Below, one piece after another: positions 31,871 through 41,699 of a stretch of DNA of 60,000 bases. The DNA comes from Takakia lepidozioides. Taxonomy: Eukaryota; Streptophyta; Takakiopsida; Takakiales; Takakiaceae. The translations under genes and the position numbers were made by a program. The stretch lies in NCBI GenBank assembly GCA_030704615.1, contig CM060732.1, positions 25,050,001-25,110,000 of the forward strand, written 5' to 3'. The notes below the pieces were generated by a model, which ran no database searches, was not told the origin of the DNA, and was given only the letters and a program-made list of their open reading frames with translations. The stretch's first letter is position 1. Each line of letters starts with the position of its first letter.

Positions 31871-32726
31871 ACGTTCCCCATGAAAAACCCACGTAGATTC
31901 ACTTGTCAATGTCGGATAATATCGATGAGGATTGGGATTGATTGAGGTAGCGGCGACAGACTTGTGCATTGTAGTGGGGTAGATGGCATTATGGGCCATG
32001 CACATGACACTTTTTGTTTTTGCTAATGTGGTAGGATGTGTAGTACAGGACTAACTGTTTGCTCGGGGCTAAGCACCAAAGGGTACCATGCATGCTTGCA
32101 TTGTGGCGATGATCTTGATGCACATAGCTCCGTCATCTTCACAGATGGTGTATCCCAACTACCGCAAATTTCTTCCTATGAGCCATCGATGGAGAAGAAG
32201 AGAGAGATGGAAGGAGGCCCATGCGGGCACGGACGGTGAAGTGGACGTGCCCGGCATGAAACGACTTTCAATCTTCTACGAGTTGTCATATTGGGCGGTA
32301 ACTATTCCACAAAAACACCGTCAATATCCCTATGCATGCATGTGATGTTGCACATTTGGTATGCGTTGCATTGTCACTTTCACGTAAAAAAAATTGTGTA
32401 AGTCTTTGTGGGTGGGGATATATGTAGGACCTGAAGATTCACCATCTTCTAGATCCCATGCATATTGAGAAGAATGTCTGCTCGTCCCTTTTCGGGTTCT
32501 TCATGGCACGCCGGCAAAGCAGGGAGTGGCTGCAAAAGGAGATTCTCTCGGTGTTAGAAAGGAGCTTGAGGAGCAGGGTCACCTTGGCACTGGACAAAAA
32601 AGGAATACAAGAAAGTGATAGCCACCATAGGTGCTGTCCGAACACCAACTGGTTATGGGTCATCCCTCCGTACGAAGTTCAGCGAAGAAGACGGTGTCCC
32701 TGGTTTGAAGTCTCATGACTACCACA
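31871..32726 (+). pseudogene. CACTA TNP2 transposase, block C
   Basis: After the rest of the intron, an acceptor (TACAG at 32044-32048) opens an exon with GLTVCSGLSTKGYHACLHCG, the conserved TNP2 zinc-like block. A frame change leads to RKFLPMSHRWRRRERW and PGMKRLSIFYEL, with a donor near 32297. The next exon starts near 32429 and reads LKIHHLLDPMHIEKNVC (DxMHIEKNV is diagnostic of TNP2). It later gives VRTPTGYGSSL and GLKSHDYH, which ends at the MULE-2 insertion. At least two frameshifts occur. The splice phases agree with block B, so the gene was intact before the insertions. Confidence 0.85.
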
Positions 32727-32792
32727 GAGGTCTACTATTTCATGAGCGCATGAGCCCATGAGCCTATGAGCCTATGAGCTCATGAGCGGGCA
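32727..32792. repeat. MULE-2 left terminus with CATGAGC repeats
   Basis: After GAGGTCTACTATTT the sequence runs CATGAGCGCATGAGCCCATG and continues with further CATGAGC/TATGAGC copies to CATGAGCGGGCATCC. It matches the MULE-1 left end from the GCTATT-like core onward. Confidence 0.75.
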
Positions 32793-32859
32793 TCCGCGGA
32801 ATTTGAATTTTCCTGCCTTTATTGACGGTGTTATGTCCTCTTACCTCGTAATAGGGTCT

Positions 32860-33180
32860 GTTTCTCCTGGTCCAGGATGCGGAATGAGGTATTTCGGCGC
32901 CGTTTTCCCAAGAGCAGTTTGCTAAATGGTGTTTTGAAGACATCCACCGGGGTATTTCGGCACCGAAGTTACCTCTTAAAATGTGATATAGTGCGGTATT
33001 TAATGGCGCAGAACGGGCTATTTGGGCGCCGAAATACCCAAGTGGAATGTGCTGAAGTGCCTTGTGCTGAAGGCTTCCATCGCGATATTTTGGTACAGTA
33101 ATTCATCCGTGGAATTTTTGAGGCCCATATAACGAAGGCGCGCATTGGGCTATTTCGGCGCCAAATTTCCCAATAGGAAT
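32860..33180. repeat. GGCGCC repeat block near the MULE-2 left end
   Basis: Four spaced copies of TATTTCGGCGCCGTTTTCCCA or TATTTCGGCGCCAAATTTCCC occur, each followed by CTTGTGCTGAAGG or similar. The core is the same as in the MULE-1 arrays. Confidence 0.7.
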
Positions 33181-33399
33181 GTTAGAAACGGCAGGGTTTT
33201 CATGGCTTCAAGTTCTCGGCTCGATGGTGTGCATAAATTACTTGTAGGGTTCTCACTGAAGTTTGCGTCTCTTCTGCTTTTATTATACATTTTGGTTGGC
33301 GGAAGAAATGTAGGGAATCGGACAAGCAGCAGTCTGACACAATGATTTTTTCAAATCGTCAATATTTTCATTAAGTGTTTCAGAACTGTACAACAAAAG
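33181..33399. other. AT-rich spacer in MULE-2
   Basis: No gene is visible between the left repeat block and the end of the minus-strand gene. It may hold that gene's 3' end and polyadenylation signal. AATGAAAA (minus strand) occurs near 33370, but that is weak evidence. Confidence 0.3.
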
Positions 33400-34300
33400 G
33401 ATCCAAATGAGACTTTGCTATGGTGAGGATCCGCTATCACTGTCCGATGCATCCCCCGGCCTCATGCAAGGATGGCTGCCTTCCACCTGCCTCCGAACCT
33501 GCACTGCCGCTACCGCTGTTACTCTGAGAAGCCCTCCCCTCAAAAAATACCATCCTCACCAGCTGGAACTGTCCACCTGGGTGCGGAAGTGTCCTCAACA
33601 TTCCCTCGTTCTCGGACGCGGATTCTATTACGAACTTCCCTACTCTGCCTTTCCCAATTCTATGTTTGGCCTCACCCTCATTATAATTCTCTGCTCATTC
33701 CCGTATGTCAATTGCTCTAACCGAGTAGGCCTATCCTCCCTCCTGATGGCTTCTCTGGCAGCCGTGTCTGCATAGGCTGGTAGAAAAAAAGGCTTCTGGG
33801 GACTCGCGAGAAACGATTTCTCTGGCAAAGAATGGCCGATGCGATTCTGTCTCCTCCTCTGCAACAGGGTCCGATTCGGGCAAGTCTCCCAGCTTCTCCT
33901 CGTCGGACGACTCTGCAAGGCTGAGTGTACGCACAAACATAGAATGAAGTACATTAGAGAATTCAAACAGGGAATCATCCGGCAGGTTGCATGGTCCCTA
34001 CAACCGAAACCAATACACTTACTATGGTGCAACTCACTCGAAGACAGGCATTGGGGGAAGCGGCTTCGGGCGCCCCTGCATCGAACAAATTTCCTGGACT
34101 TCCTCCTCTTCATCTTCCTCCTCCCCTTCCATGTCATCTTCTGCGTTTTTGGGATCCTCAGTCGGAGGCAACGCAAGGCGGAAGGCCCGCCAATTGTAAT
34201 CGTACAAGGCCGTATCCCCCTCAAATGAAACACAAATCGGTTCGACATCTTTCCGCCCACATACAGGCACCTGCAAATTCATACGACACAACCACAACCA
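33400..34300 (-). pseudogene. MULE-2 second gene: C-terminal exons
   Basis: Minus-strand frames give VPVCGRKDVEPICVSFEGD, TALYDYNWRAFRLALPP and an acidic run DDMEGEEEDEEEEVQE (34297-34034). Later come SLAESSDEEKLGDLPESDP (33940-33731) and KFVIESASENEGMLRT near 33620. These match, in order, the post-motif I exon and the acidic tail of the MULE-1 gene. The acceptor TTTGCAG lies at about 34271-34277. Decay is shown by frame changes. The conserved CG....V....V.FE.D pattern in two diverged copies argues for selection on the protein in the past. Confidence 0.5.
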
Positions 34301-34373
34301 AACTCAAGAATGAGTCGCTTCCTCGCACAAGCAAACATACACAAACGGAAATGGTGTCATTTCGGTGCCGCAT

Positions 34374-34860
34374 TCAATTAACGTTCTCACCTGTATTTGC
34401 AATGACGTCGAGACCCTGCCTCAACATCCGTACATGTTTCCATGAGCGTCTGGATGAATGCAGGACTCCTGGTCCTGCCATACCTCCATGGCTTGCCCGA
34501 CAAATCACAAAGAATGTCCTTCTCTCCCACATGGTTGAACAGGACGTTATACTCCAGTGGATCAACTGTGGAATCAACAAGTCTTCCTGCTTCACGTAAT
34601 TTGAATTTGAATTTTCGAATGTTCCTTCACGAAGCAAAATGCCTGAGATAAGAGTCTGCAGAGAAGGAAATGTCCTGGAGGTTTTGCTCCTCCGCTCCCT
34701 CCGCAAGCTCCAGCAGGTTCTGATCGTCGCCAAGTCGTACCACGTTGTCATCCTCTCCTTCTGTCAGCTCAATGGGCCGCCCTTCTGCAGATCCAACTCC
34801 CACATCTCTAGCGGCCTCCACCGCATCCGTGTTTTTTGAAATTGACTGCAAACCCAATAT
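34374..34860 (-). pseudogene. MULE-2 second gene: exon with motif I-like LDVIANTG
   Basis: Reading leftward, an acidic stretch (LTEGEDDNVVRLGDD) leads to DISFSADSYLRHFAS, EAGRLVDSTVDPLEYNVLF, HVGEKDILCDLSGKPWRYG and RTRSPAFIQTLMETC. In a neighbouring frame LDVIANTG ends at a donor (ACAG|GTGAG). MULE-1 has SPTFIQTLMETC and LDLTCGTG with a donor at the same place. The segment before a beta-class motif I normally carries such a P..F...L helix. The D-x4-TG loop is kept, although one glycine differs. A one-base shift separates helix and loop, so this copy is broken. Confidence 0.55.
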
Positions 34861-35186
34861 CTCCGCTTCCAGTCTCCCTAGGGGTTTTAACTGGCGAAGC
34901 CATGGGCTCCTTCTGCTTCCTCGGCTTCCGAACTATAGGTGGGCTTTTTCTGAAGGCGATATCTGAGGTGTTGAATGAGGACTCGCCTGCCTCGATGCAC
35001 TTCCACCTTGCGAGTGCAGCACCCCCGGGCAGGAGTATCCAAAGTTAACTGTGTTGCCTCGCCCCCCTGCGATCCCTCCCCAGCTCCCATTTCCAAACAA
35101 ACAGAACATGAGACACTGCACCAAAAAAAGGTATAAAAAAGAATATTGCGTATGGAGTGCTTCAACATCCGCAAAGCACGAATCTC

Positions 35187-35748
35187 TCACTGGTGGGCGA
35201 TCCGAGTCTCCGGATACGAGGTCTGCATTTCATGCATGAGACGGAGCTTAAGTCGTGTCGTCGGCGGCTTCCCAAAATCCCGCGTCCTCCTTCTCTTTGC
35301 CGGAGTCGCCTGACCTTCCACAAACTCTATGCTACCACTAATGCCGCATAAGGAGAGGAAACGCAGGAGAATGTCACTGCAGAAGGGCAAGGGAGCGAGG
35401 AGCGAAGCGGTGGCACCTGCAACCACATTGTACGAGTCAGATGTGTAAGCAGCCACGTTCTCCCGAAGCGTTGCCACCGTCCACCCACTTTCTGCCGTAT
35501 GGGTGATGAAGAGATTGTGACCCCTGACACGTTCGCACGGATGAGTCGACTGGAACACGACGCGTGCCAGTTCCAGCCACCAGTACAAGACGGTTTATCC
35601 GAATTGGTCGGCCACCGAAATACCTTCCGTTCACCGGATGCGTTCCCGGAGCAGCCGACATTGAATGAAATATCCGCACATCATGAAACCCAACCGCCAT
35701 GAAAATCCCCTGCCTATGACATTCAACAGTCAGGTCGGGACGTTTCAT
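35187..35748 (-). pseudogene. MULE-2 second gene: upstream part of the methyltransferase-like core
   Basis: The frame 35588-35187 encodes WWLELARVVFQSTHPCERV, RGHNLFITHTAESGWTVAT and a basic KRRRTRDFGKPP linker. VRGHNLFITHTAESG aligns by position and pattern with DDGGCVIVLATRGKP of MULE-1, the strand that follows motif IV. Motif IV itself is not visible in MULE-2: the sequence upstream runs into the palindrome array, so this copy seems cut there. The assignment depends on the MULE-1 comparison. Confidence 0.4.
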
Positions 35749-35749
35749 C

Positions 35750-37180
35750 AGCGGACGGATGAATTTCGGCGCCGAAATTCATCCTATTCAAGTGCTTTTC
35801 ATTCACAAACTTACAAATTTCGGCGCCGCAATTCATCGCTTCCCAAGTCCTCATTCGTCATGAGCAAACCTGTCAGTGGGATAATCGGAGCCGGAATTAA
35901 TTCCGGGACAGTGGAAACGGCTGCACTTGGGCACATTTCATTCATCATATTTCGGCGCCGAAATTCATTACGAATATCTACGTCCGCGTGTAGACGAGGT
36001 GAAATCATCTATTTCGGCGTGAAATTCAGCCAGAGCGAAGACTAAATCGGCACCTGCTATGCTTTGCCGCCATCATTGCCCCTGCGGATGCTGTCCATGC
36101 CTGTTTTGACTTGCCATTTCCTGGACATTTAACTATAATTTCGGCGCCGATTATACTTGATTGCGGCAAACGTCCCGTGCGAAAAAGACCTTAATTAATG
36201 GATACTGTCGGTTTCAAATGAAAAAAACGGCTAAAATGCAATTAATTTTGACAGAAGGGGTTCAATATGCCGATTTCTCCATTAAAATGCAGAATATTCC
36301 TGTTATCTTCGTCGGAACGGGGTATTTCCAACGATTTACGGAAAATTAATCATCCAGAAGCAAAAAAAAGTAAGTGTCGGGTTTGGACGAATTTCGGCGC
36401 CGAAATTCATCCATTTCAAAGAAAAATAAATATTGGAGGGAGGGCATTGGATGAATTTCGGCGCCGAAATTCGGCGCTCAAACCCTGAAAAGAATTTGGA
36501 GGGATGAGGTTGAATTTTGCGCCGAAATTCATTGCTCGCGGACTTCGGATGAATTTCGGCGCCGAAATTCATTGCTCGCGAAGAAAAATAAATTCGGGGG
36601 ACTTCGGATGAATTTCGGCGCCGAAATTCATGAAAAATAATTCGGGAGGACTTCGGATGAATTTCGGCGCCGAAATTCATTGCTCGCGAAGAAAAAGAAA
36701 ATTAGAAGGAGTACTTGGATGAGATTCGGCGCCGAAGTTCATCTGTCAAAAAAAAAAAAAAAAAAAAAAAAGACTTCAGATGAATTTCGGCACCGAAATC
36801 CATCCGCAGGGCAGCAGAATTAGGGTCGGAAAAGGAGATGAAGAATGAATTTCGGCGCCGAAATACATCCATTCTGCCGATTCAGGATTACTGTCATTCG
36901 GATGTCGGCACCGATATCCGGACACGTGGTGAATCACGACTGTAATCAGGAACACATTCATCCGTATTTTGGCATCCAAATTCAACCCTCATGTGCAGAA
37001 ACAATTTGATGAAGAAGATGTTCATCCGAATTTCGGCACCGAAATCCATCCGTTGGGTGCTTGGTCAGTTTCATGAGGTGAACAAATTACTATTTCTGTC
37101 GCCGGAATTCATCCCCTGGCTTCCAAAGTTGTTACATGACAGAGATGTTCATCCAGATTTCGGTGCCGAAATTCATGGGA
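35750..37180. repeat. Main palindrome array of MULE-2 (ATGAATTTCGGCGCCGAAATTCAT)
   Basis: More than 15 copies of a GGCGCC-centred palindrome occur at irregular spacing (about 40-150 bp). Several are perfect over 24 bp, for example 36549-36572. Between them are AT-rich spacers, some repeated (GCTCGCGAAGAAAAATAAATTC). An A run of about 22 lies near 36749-36770. Both strands translate into similar repeat peptides that are not genes. Confidence 0.85.
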
Positions 37181-37374
37181 AGGCCTGATTTATTGTAGCC
37201 CAAGTGGTTGTACATTACAATTCAGGCACCAAATATCCGATGTGAACTTGCTGTTGTCGTCCGTTTTGTAACGTACGTTACACACCTTCATCTTTACGTG
37301 CACTGATCACCCATCCTGTTGGATACGGAATCCTCCAGAAAATCATTTGTGTTATTAGGTAGGACACACTCTTC

Positions 37375-37640
37375 TCACTGCAGGACTTCGCTGCGGAGCG
37401 TACCGAGAGGTCCCGTCTTCAACATGGACTCCCGTGTTTGGGTAAACGTGTACTTCCATCCTGATTCTCTGAAAGCTAAAATACGTTCCACGAAATCCAA
37501 TTCCCAGTCGTCATCCTCCTCCCACGAGAAGCTCTTCGCCCCGCATACCGGTGGGTGACCCCGCAGCTTGGCCCACCCATCGGGGGGGGGGAAACTGAAA
37601 AGACGGCGGCCACCAACAAAGGCGAACGACACCAGGATGG
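37375..37640 (-). pseudogene. MULE-2 coding remnant on the minus strand
   Basis: The frame holds PPVCGAKSFSWEEDDDWELD, FVERILAFRESGWKYTFTQ and SMLKTGPLGTLRSEVLQ. It looks like folded protein. It has a loose similarity to the KLKFSFRDGYRMG exon of the MULE-1 second gene, but the match is short. It lies head to head with the SWIM fragment on the other strand. The function is unknown. Confidence 0.35.
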
Positions 37641-37649
37641 CCAACGCTC

Positions 37650-37980
37650 TTGCAATGCCCTGCATAGTGCAAGGTTGCAGGGATGTTCCTCACCCCGGGA
37701 TGGGGGCGCATATTTCAGTTGTCAACAGCCGGGTCTGCTGCGCGCAGTGTCGTGTATACAATCACGGTTTCACAGTACCCAGCTTGCAACTGTGAGGACT
37801 TCCTTGTTATGGAATCGAAGAATGCAGCATACGTCCCCTGCAAACACCTTTATTACATTTTTCTGAAGCGCATGAGTTGCATATCCGCAGTGGACGTCTT
37901 CATCCATGCTCCAACACTGAGTTTCAACGAGCTGCACAAGGCCCTACGGCAGGACACTGGTCGGACTGCTTGACATTCCA
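37650..37980 (+). pseudogene. MULE-2 transposase remnant with intact SWIM zinc finger
   Basis: Two frames give CRDVPHPGMGAHISVVNS and then PACNCEDFLVMESKNAAYV with PCKHLYYIFLKRM (CxC at 37785-37793, CxH at 37839-37847). FIHAPTLSFNELHKAL follows. This is the same C-terminus as in MULE-1, with the SWIM cysteines and histidine intact. The catalytic region is absent, so only the end of the gene remains. SWIM fingers are characteristic of Mutator-like transposases. Confidence 0.7.
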
Positions 37981-38559
37981 CATTCGGGAAAGAGAAAGTG
38001 GCAATTATATTACATTCATCTTCTTGCACCCTATTTTTTTGTGAGGAATTATACACTTGGTGGTGCCGCATCGCCATGGCTACATGTGAATTTCGGTGCC
38101 GCAATACATGAGAATGTGGTTTTTGGCCATGAATGGCATGCGCATGCTTTTTTTATTTTTGGTTGTCTACAAATGGATCCGAGTAAAGCATACATTGTGT
38201 GGAGATTAACGGGCATTGAGGCCTATTTCAGCGCCGTTTATGGTCTGTGTACTGCATAGTGCTTCCTTGTTACTGCTCTTCATTCAATTTGTAGTGATTT
38301 CGCAGCCCATCCTGGCGTTTTCGTCCACCTTTATGAGAAGACTCCAATTTGCTACAAATACATTGTTACTGTTCTGCAAATGTGATGCCTTTACAAGATT
38401 GCTAGTTCTGTGTCCCAGTGGGAAGGGTCCTACTGCACATTCCAGCATTTGCATACTGCACCTTGTGCAAACAGCAATCCATACGACAAAGGACACGTCC
38501 CAGCATACTGGCAGTGAATTGCAAAAAACCTTAACAGAAGATTATCCAAGCATGTATAT
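37981..38559. other. MULE-2 spacer with isolated GGTGCC/GCGCCG boxes
   Basis: No gene is recognised. Diverged palindrome boxes (AATTTCGGTGCCGCAATA near 38090, TATTTCAGCGCCGTTTAT near 38224) continue the array at low density. Confidence 0.4.
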
Positions 38560-38745
38560 TCCCCATATGGCACAGGGAAGCTGCTTGATTTCTGAATGAA
38601 AATGTATGTGCCATGAGTGTCGGCGAGTCGAAACATGTCTACTCTAGCATGCAAGACCTATGGTCCCCTCGCCCAAGAAGAAGGAACTCTAACTGGCCTC
38701 TCAAGGACCTCCTGAGTGACCGGGTGCCTATATTTGAACAAAATG

Positions 38746-39258
38746 TCAGTGGTTTCTGTCGCCCGGGTTGAAACTAACGAGGATGTCGTGTTTATCGATA
38801 GCGCCCCCTTGGTAGAAGGACATTTTCACAGTGGGCCCTGTGTTCCCCTCCTCCTCATCCTCATAACTGAAGAGAATGTCCCCACTTTCCGAGCCAGTCC
38901 ATCCCCGCGTAAAGTTTCCACCTATGCACTCATCATACGTCCACTCGCAACAATTCCAGCGATACAGCAACGCTGTGCGTGATCTGTTCGGCTCCCACTC
39001 ATGCGGAAAGTCCAGGTCCATGATGCGTAGGAACCACCTGCTCCCCAGCCGGGGTCCAGGAGAATCGTGCAATCCTGGAAGAAACTCCATTGCTCTCAGC
39101 TGGACAAGTCGAGGATCGTCCCTGTAAACATCTAGGAAAACAATGATGTCGTCTGCTTTCGGGAAAATGACTCCCGTCTGGCGTCGATAGATGTGATTCG
39201 GGCACGACATGGCCTCACAACATAGCACGAACTCAAAGCAGGGAGGAGATGGGCACAA
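38746..39258 (-). pseudogene. MULE-2 second-gene-like exon, N-terminal
   Basis: A 170-codon open frame encodes CFEFVLCCEAMSCPNHIY, FPKADDIIVFLDVYRDDPR, SRWFLRIMDLDFPHEWEPN, WTYDECIGGNFTRGW and AIDKHDILVSFNPGDR. The last part resembles DIDKLKFSFRDGYR of the MULE-1 exon at 9401-9612. The stretch is well-composed, tryptophan-rich protein. No family is recognised. The start ATG at 39258 is the first in frame and is followed by PSPP, so it may not be the true start. Confidence 0.4.
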
Positions 39259-39319
39259 CAGAGAAGAGTGAAGAGCAAAATGAGAGCAAGGCCTCCCTTA
39301 CCGTAAGGCGGGTATTTAC

Positions 39320-39800
39320 TCTCCGGAGCCCAATTTCGGCGCCGTTATTGGATGGAGTGCGGAAGCTTCAGCCGAGAATTTTGTTTCCGCAGGTCAATTT
39401 CGGCGCCGTTATTGGTTGCAATCCCTAGCCTTCAGCCGGGTATTTGGTTTCCGGACCCAATTTCGGCGTCGTTATCGGCTGCACTCCGGTGGCTTCAGCC
39501 GAGTATTTGGTTTTCGGGGCCCATTTCGGCGCCGTTATCGCCTGCACTCCGGAGGATGCAGCCGGGTATTTGGTTGGTGGAGCCCAATTACTTTCACCGT
39601 TGTTGGCTTCACTCCCGAGCCTTCAGCCGGCTATTTCTTTTCCTGTGCCCAATACGGCGTCGTTATACCCAACCATCATGCACTTCTGCAACAATACTAT
39701 CCACGGTTATAGGTCGCCATTGCGTTTTCGGAGTCTGCAAACCCGGATCCTAATTCCGCTTGCGTCTCTGCCTCTGGGATAATTTCGGTGCCGTTATTGC
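39320..39800. repeat. GGCGCCGTTAT tandem array near the MULE-2 right end
   Basis: Six to seven units of about 65 bp read CCCAATTTCGGCGCCGTTAT, then TGG/CGGCTGCACTCC and GGCTTCAGCCGGGTATTTGG. Here the half-site AATTTCGGCGCCG is kept but the second arm is replaced by TTAT, so the palindrome is half-symmetric, unlike the main array. Confidence 0.8.
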
Positions 39801-39834
39801 CCAGAATTCAGCTTTTCTATGACCTGGCCTAGCG

Positions 39835-40043
39835 GTCCATGAGCCTGGGCTCCAAGTCATGAGCGTACACTGGTACTCATGAGCGGAGTGCTTCCAGCAT
39901 GAGCGCGGAAATCTTCGATTTTTTATTATTTTATAGTTTTGGGCCCGGAAAAAATCTGCCGAAATTCGAAGTGTGTTACTTTGCGGCTCATGGGTGAGCC
40001 ATGCCCGCTCATGAGCTCATGAGCTCATGGAATAGCAACCCCC
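39835..40043. repeat. MULE-2 right terminus with CATGAGC/GCTCATG repeats
   Basis: At least six CATGAGC or GCTCATG copies lead to GCTCATGAGCTCATGGAATA and GCAACCCCC, the inverse of the MULE-1 left end. The 10-bp duplication GACTACCACA follows directly. Confidence 0.75.
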
Positions 40044-41375
40044 GACTACCACAATCTATTGCAAGACATCTTGCCCATTGTAGTACGTGGGACATTGACT
40101 CCCGAGGTTCGTGAGACAATGTATAGATTGAGAGGCTTGTTCCGGTGGATTTGCTCCAAAGAGTTGGAGGAAGCGGATTTTCCACGCATGAAGAAGAGGG
40201 TGGCGGAGGTAATGTGTATGTTGGAGATGCACCTTCATCCCTCCTTCTTTGACATCCAAGTGCACTTGGTAGTGCACTTAGTGGAAGAGGCTTCGATTGC
40301 CGGCCCCGATCATTCTCAGTGGATGTACTTCCTTGAGCGTTATATGAAGACTTTGAAAGGATTTGTAAGACAAATGGCGCACCCGGAGGGTAGCATGGCG
40401 GAGGGGTATACGTTGCAAGAAGCTATGTTCTATTGCACGGATCCGGAGTACATGGCAAGGATGGATGAGGAAGCCTCTCAGATGTGGAAGGAAGAGGAGT
40501 TCCAACAGTGGCTTTGGACTTCAGTTTATGACGTCGTTGCTCAAGGAGAGGTGGTTTCAGATTCGGTGCAAGACATTGCAAGGGGCCCCTCTCAATTTGC
40601 GACCTCATACACGGCGGTTTGGGTTCACGGTCGTTATTTCCGCATTCGTGCTCTTGACATGAAGCGCAAAACAACCTTTGATTCTGGCTTGTGTGCCACA
40701 TATTGGCAAGACTCCATGTGGGGCAAGGGAGATACACGACCTGCTATGAGCAAACTTGAGTACATTGAAGAGCTTGAGAGCATACTCCAACTTCAGTATA
40801 CACGGTACCAGCCTCTTCTCTTCAAGGGAAGGTGGTTCTAGCCACATCTTGTGGGGCCCTCCACAACACTAGTGCAAGATGATTGTGGTTTCATGCGCGT
40901 CAATGCAGATAGGCTCAACCCTACTCATCGTCCCTCCGATGAGCATTTTTCATGGCCTTCAGACATGGAGCGAGTTTTCTTCTCCGATGACAAAACAAGA
41001 GGGGGGAATTGGAAGGTGGTTGTGCATGCTCACCCAAGAGGAAGACGTATCTATCATGGTCTCTCTATGGGGTGAGGCAATTGCGGTGGACAGAGAGACT
41101 AGTCATAATGATGCTGATGATGGAGGTTGGGTAGAGGGGGTAGAAGAGGATGATGACACCCGGAGAAGGCATCCCGGACCCTATATGATGAAGCTCCAGA
41201 AGATACGGATGTTGGAGAAGGAGACAAAGACACGGCCATTGACAACGAGGTGGAGGATGATTCGGAGGTGCCTTTTGAGGGCTGGGCCATTTATGATGAT
41301 GACTCCGATGACCAAGAAGACTTGCAGCTTGATGAGGATGAAGAAGCTCCGGATGATGATGTTCAAGTTGATTAG
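40044..41375 (+). pseudogene. CACTA TNP2 transposase, block D (C-terminal)
   Basis: The gene resumes at the DYH of block C and stays open to 40841. LLQDILPIVVRGTLTPEV, FFDIQVHLVVHLVEEAS, WMYFLERYMKTLKGFVRQ and YTLQEAMFYCTDPEYM are the classic TNP2 C-terminal blocks. A stop after LLFKGRWF (TAG, 40839-40841) is followed in another frame by GFMRVNADRLNPTHRPSDEH and MERVFFSDDKTRGGNWKVVV. The frame then ends in an acidic tail (EDLQLDEDEEAPDDDVQVD) with a TAG at 41373-41375. This block is the least damaged of the four. Blocks A to D in order make up a transposase of ordinary TNP2 layout. Confidence 0.88.
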
Positions 41376-41661
41376 ACACAAAATCAAAGCTACAAAACAA
41401 TTCTCGCACCGAACTGGACCCATCCCTTCGATTGATTGTACATGTACATGCATATTGTAGTTTATTTCTATGATTGATCAAATATGGCTGTGGCTGGTAG
41501 TCTTTCAAGAAAGAAGGCAGAGGCAATGAATATGTTGGAGCAACACATACAGATGTGGTATCAAGAAAATTATCAAAATGAATGTCACAATCTACAAGAA
41601 GGTCCACAACAATAAGCTAATCCATAAAGAAAAACAAACACCCTACCCCAGTACCATATGG

Positions 41662-41695
<34 letters not shown>

Positions 41696-41699
41696 AAGA
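41376..41699. other. CACTA 3' untranslated stretch with A run
   Basis: An AT-rich stretch follows the transposase. An A run of about 35 lies at 41659-41693. No second gene (TNPA-like) is visible. Confidence 0.4.

Larger units (their letters stand above)
32727..40043. mobile_element. MULE-2: second Mutator-like element in the TNP2 gene
   Basis: This 7.3-kb insertion lies between direct copies of GACTACCACA (32717-32726 and 40044-40053). The left end reads GAGGTCTACTATTTCATGAGC and the right end, inverted, GGGGGTTGCTATTCCATGAGC, the same terminus as MULE-1. CATGAGC or GCTCATG copies crowd both ends. Inside are a damaged methyltransferase-like gene (minus), a transposase remnant with an intact SWIM finger (plus), a minus-strand piece related to the second gene, and four blocks of GGCGCC repeats. 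Most of the transposase is missing, so the element is non-autonomous. Confidence 0.8.

Noticed and set aside
18071-31875. A 5-bp target duplication for the LTR element (ATGTC and ACGTT)
   Set aside because: Only three of five bases match. It may be eroded, but it does not count as support.
33640-34260. A 206-codon minus-strand frame starting MGGKMSNRF
   Set aside because: It overlaps, one frame off, the segment whose protein pattern (CGRKDVEPICVSFEGD and an acidic tail) is shared with MULE-1. The shared frame is preferred.
32727-40043. CATGAGC repeats as telomere-like or centromere satellite sequence
   Set aside because: They occur only in short runs at the two ends of each Mutator-like element, directly beside target duplications.
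41065-41607. A 180-codon minus-strand frame
   Set aside because: It is opposite the acidic Asp/Glu-rich end of the CACTA transposase and its His/Ser/Pro composition is the expected complement. It has no motif.
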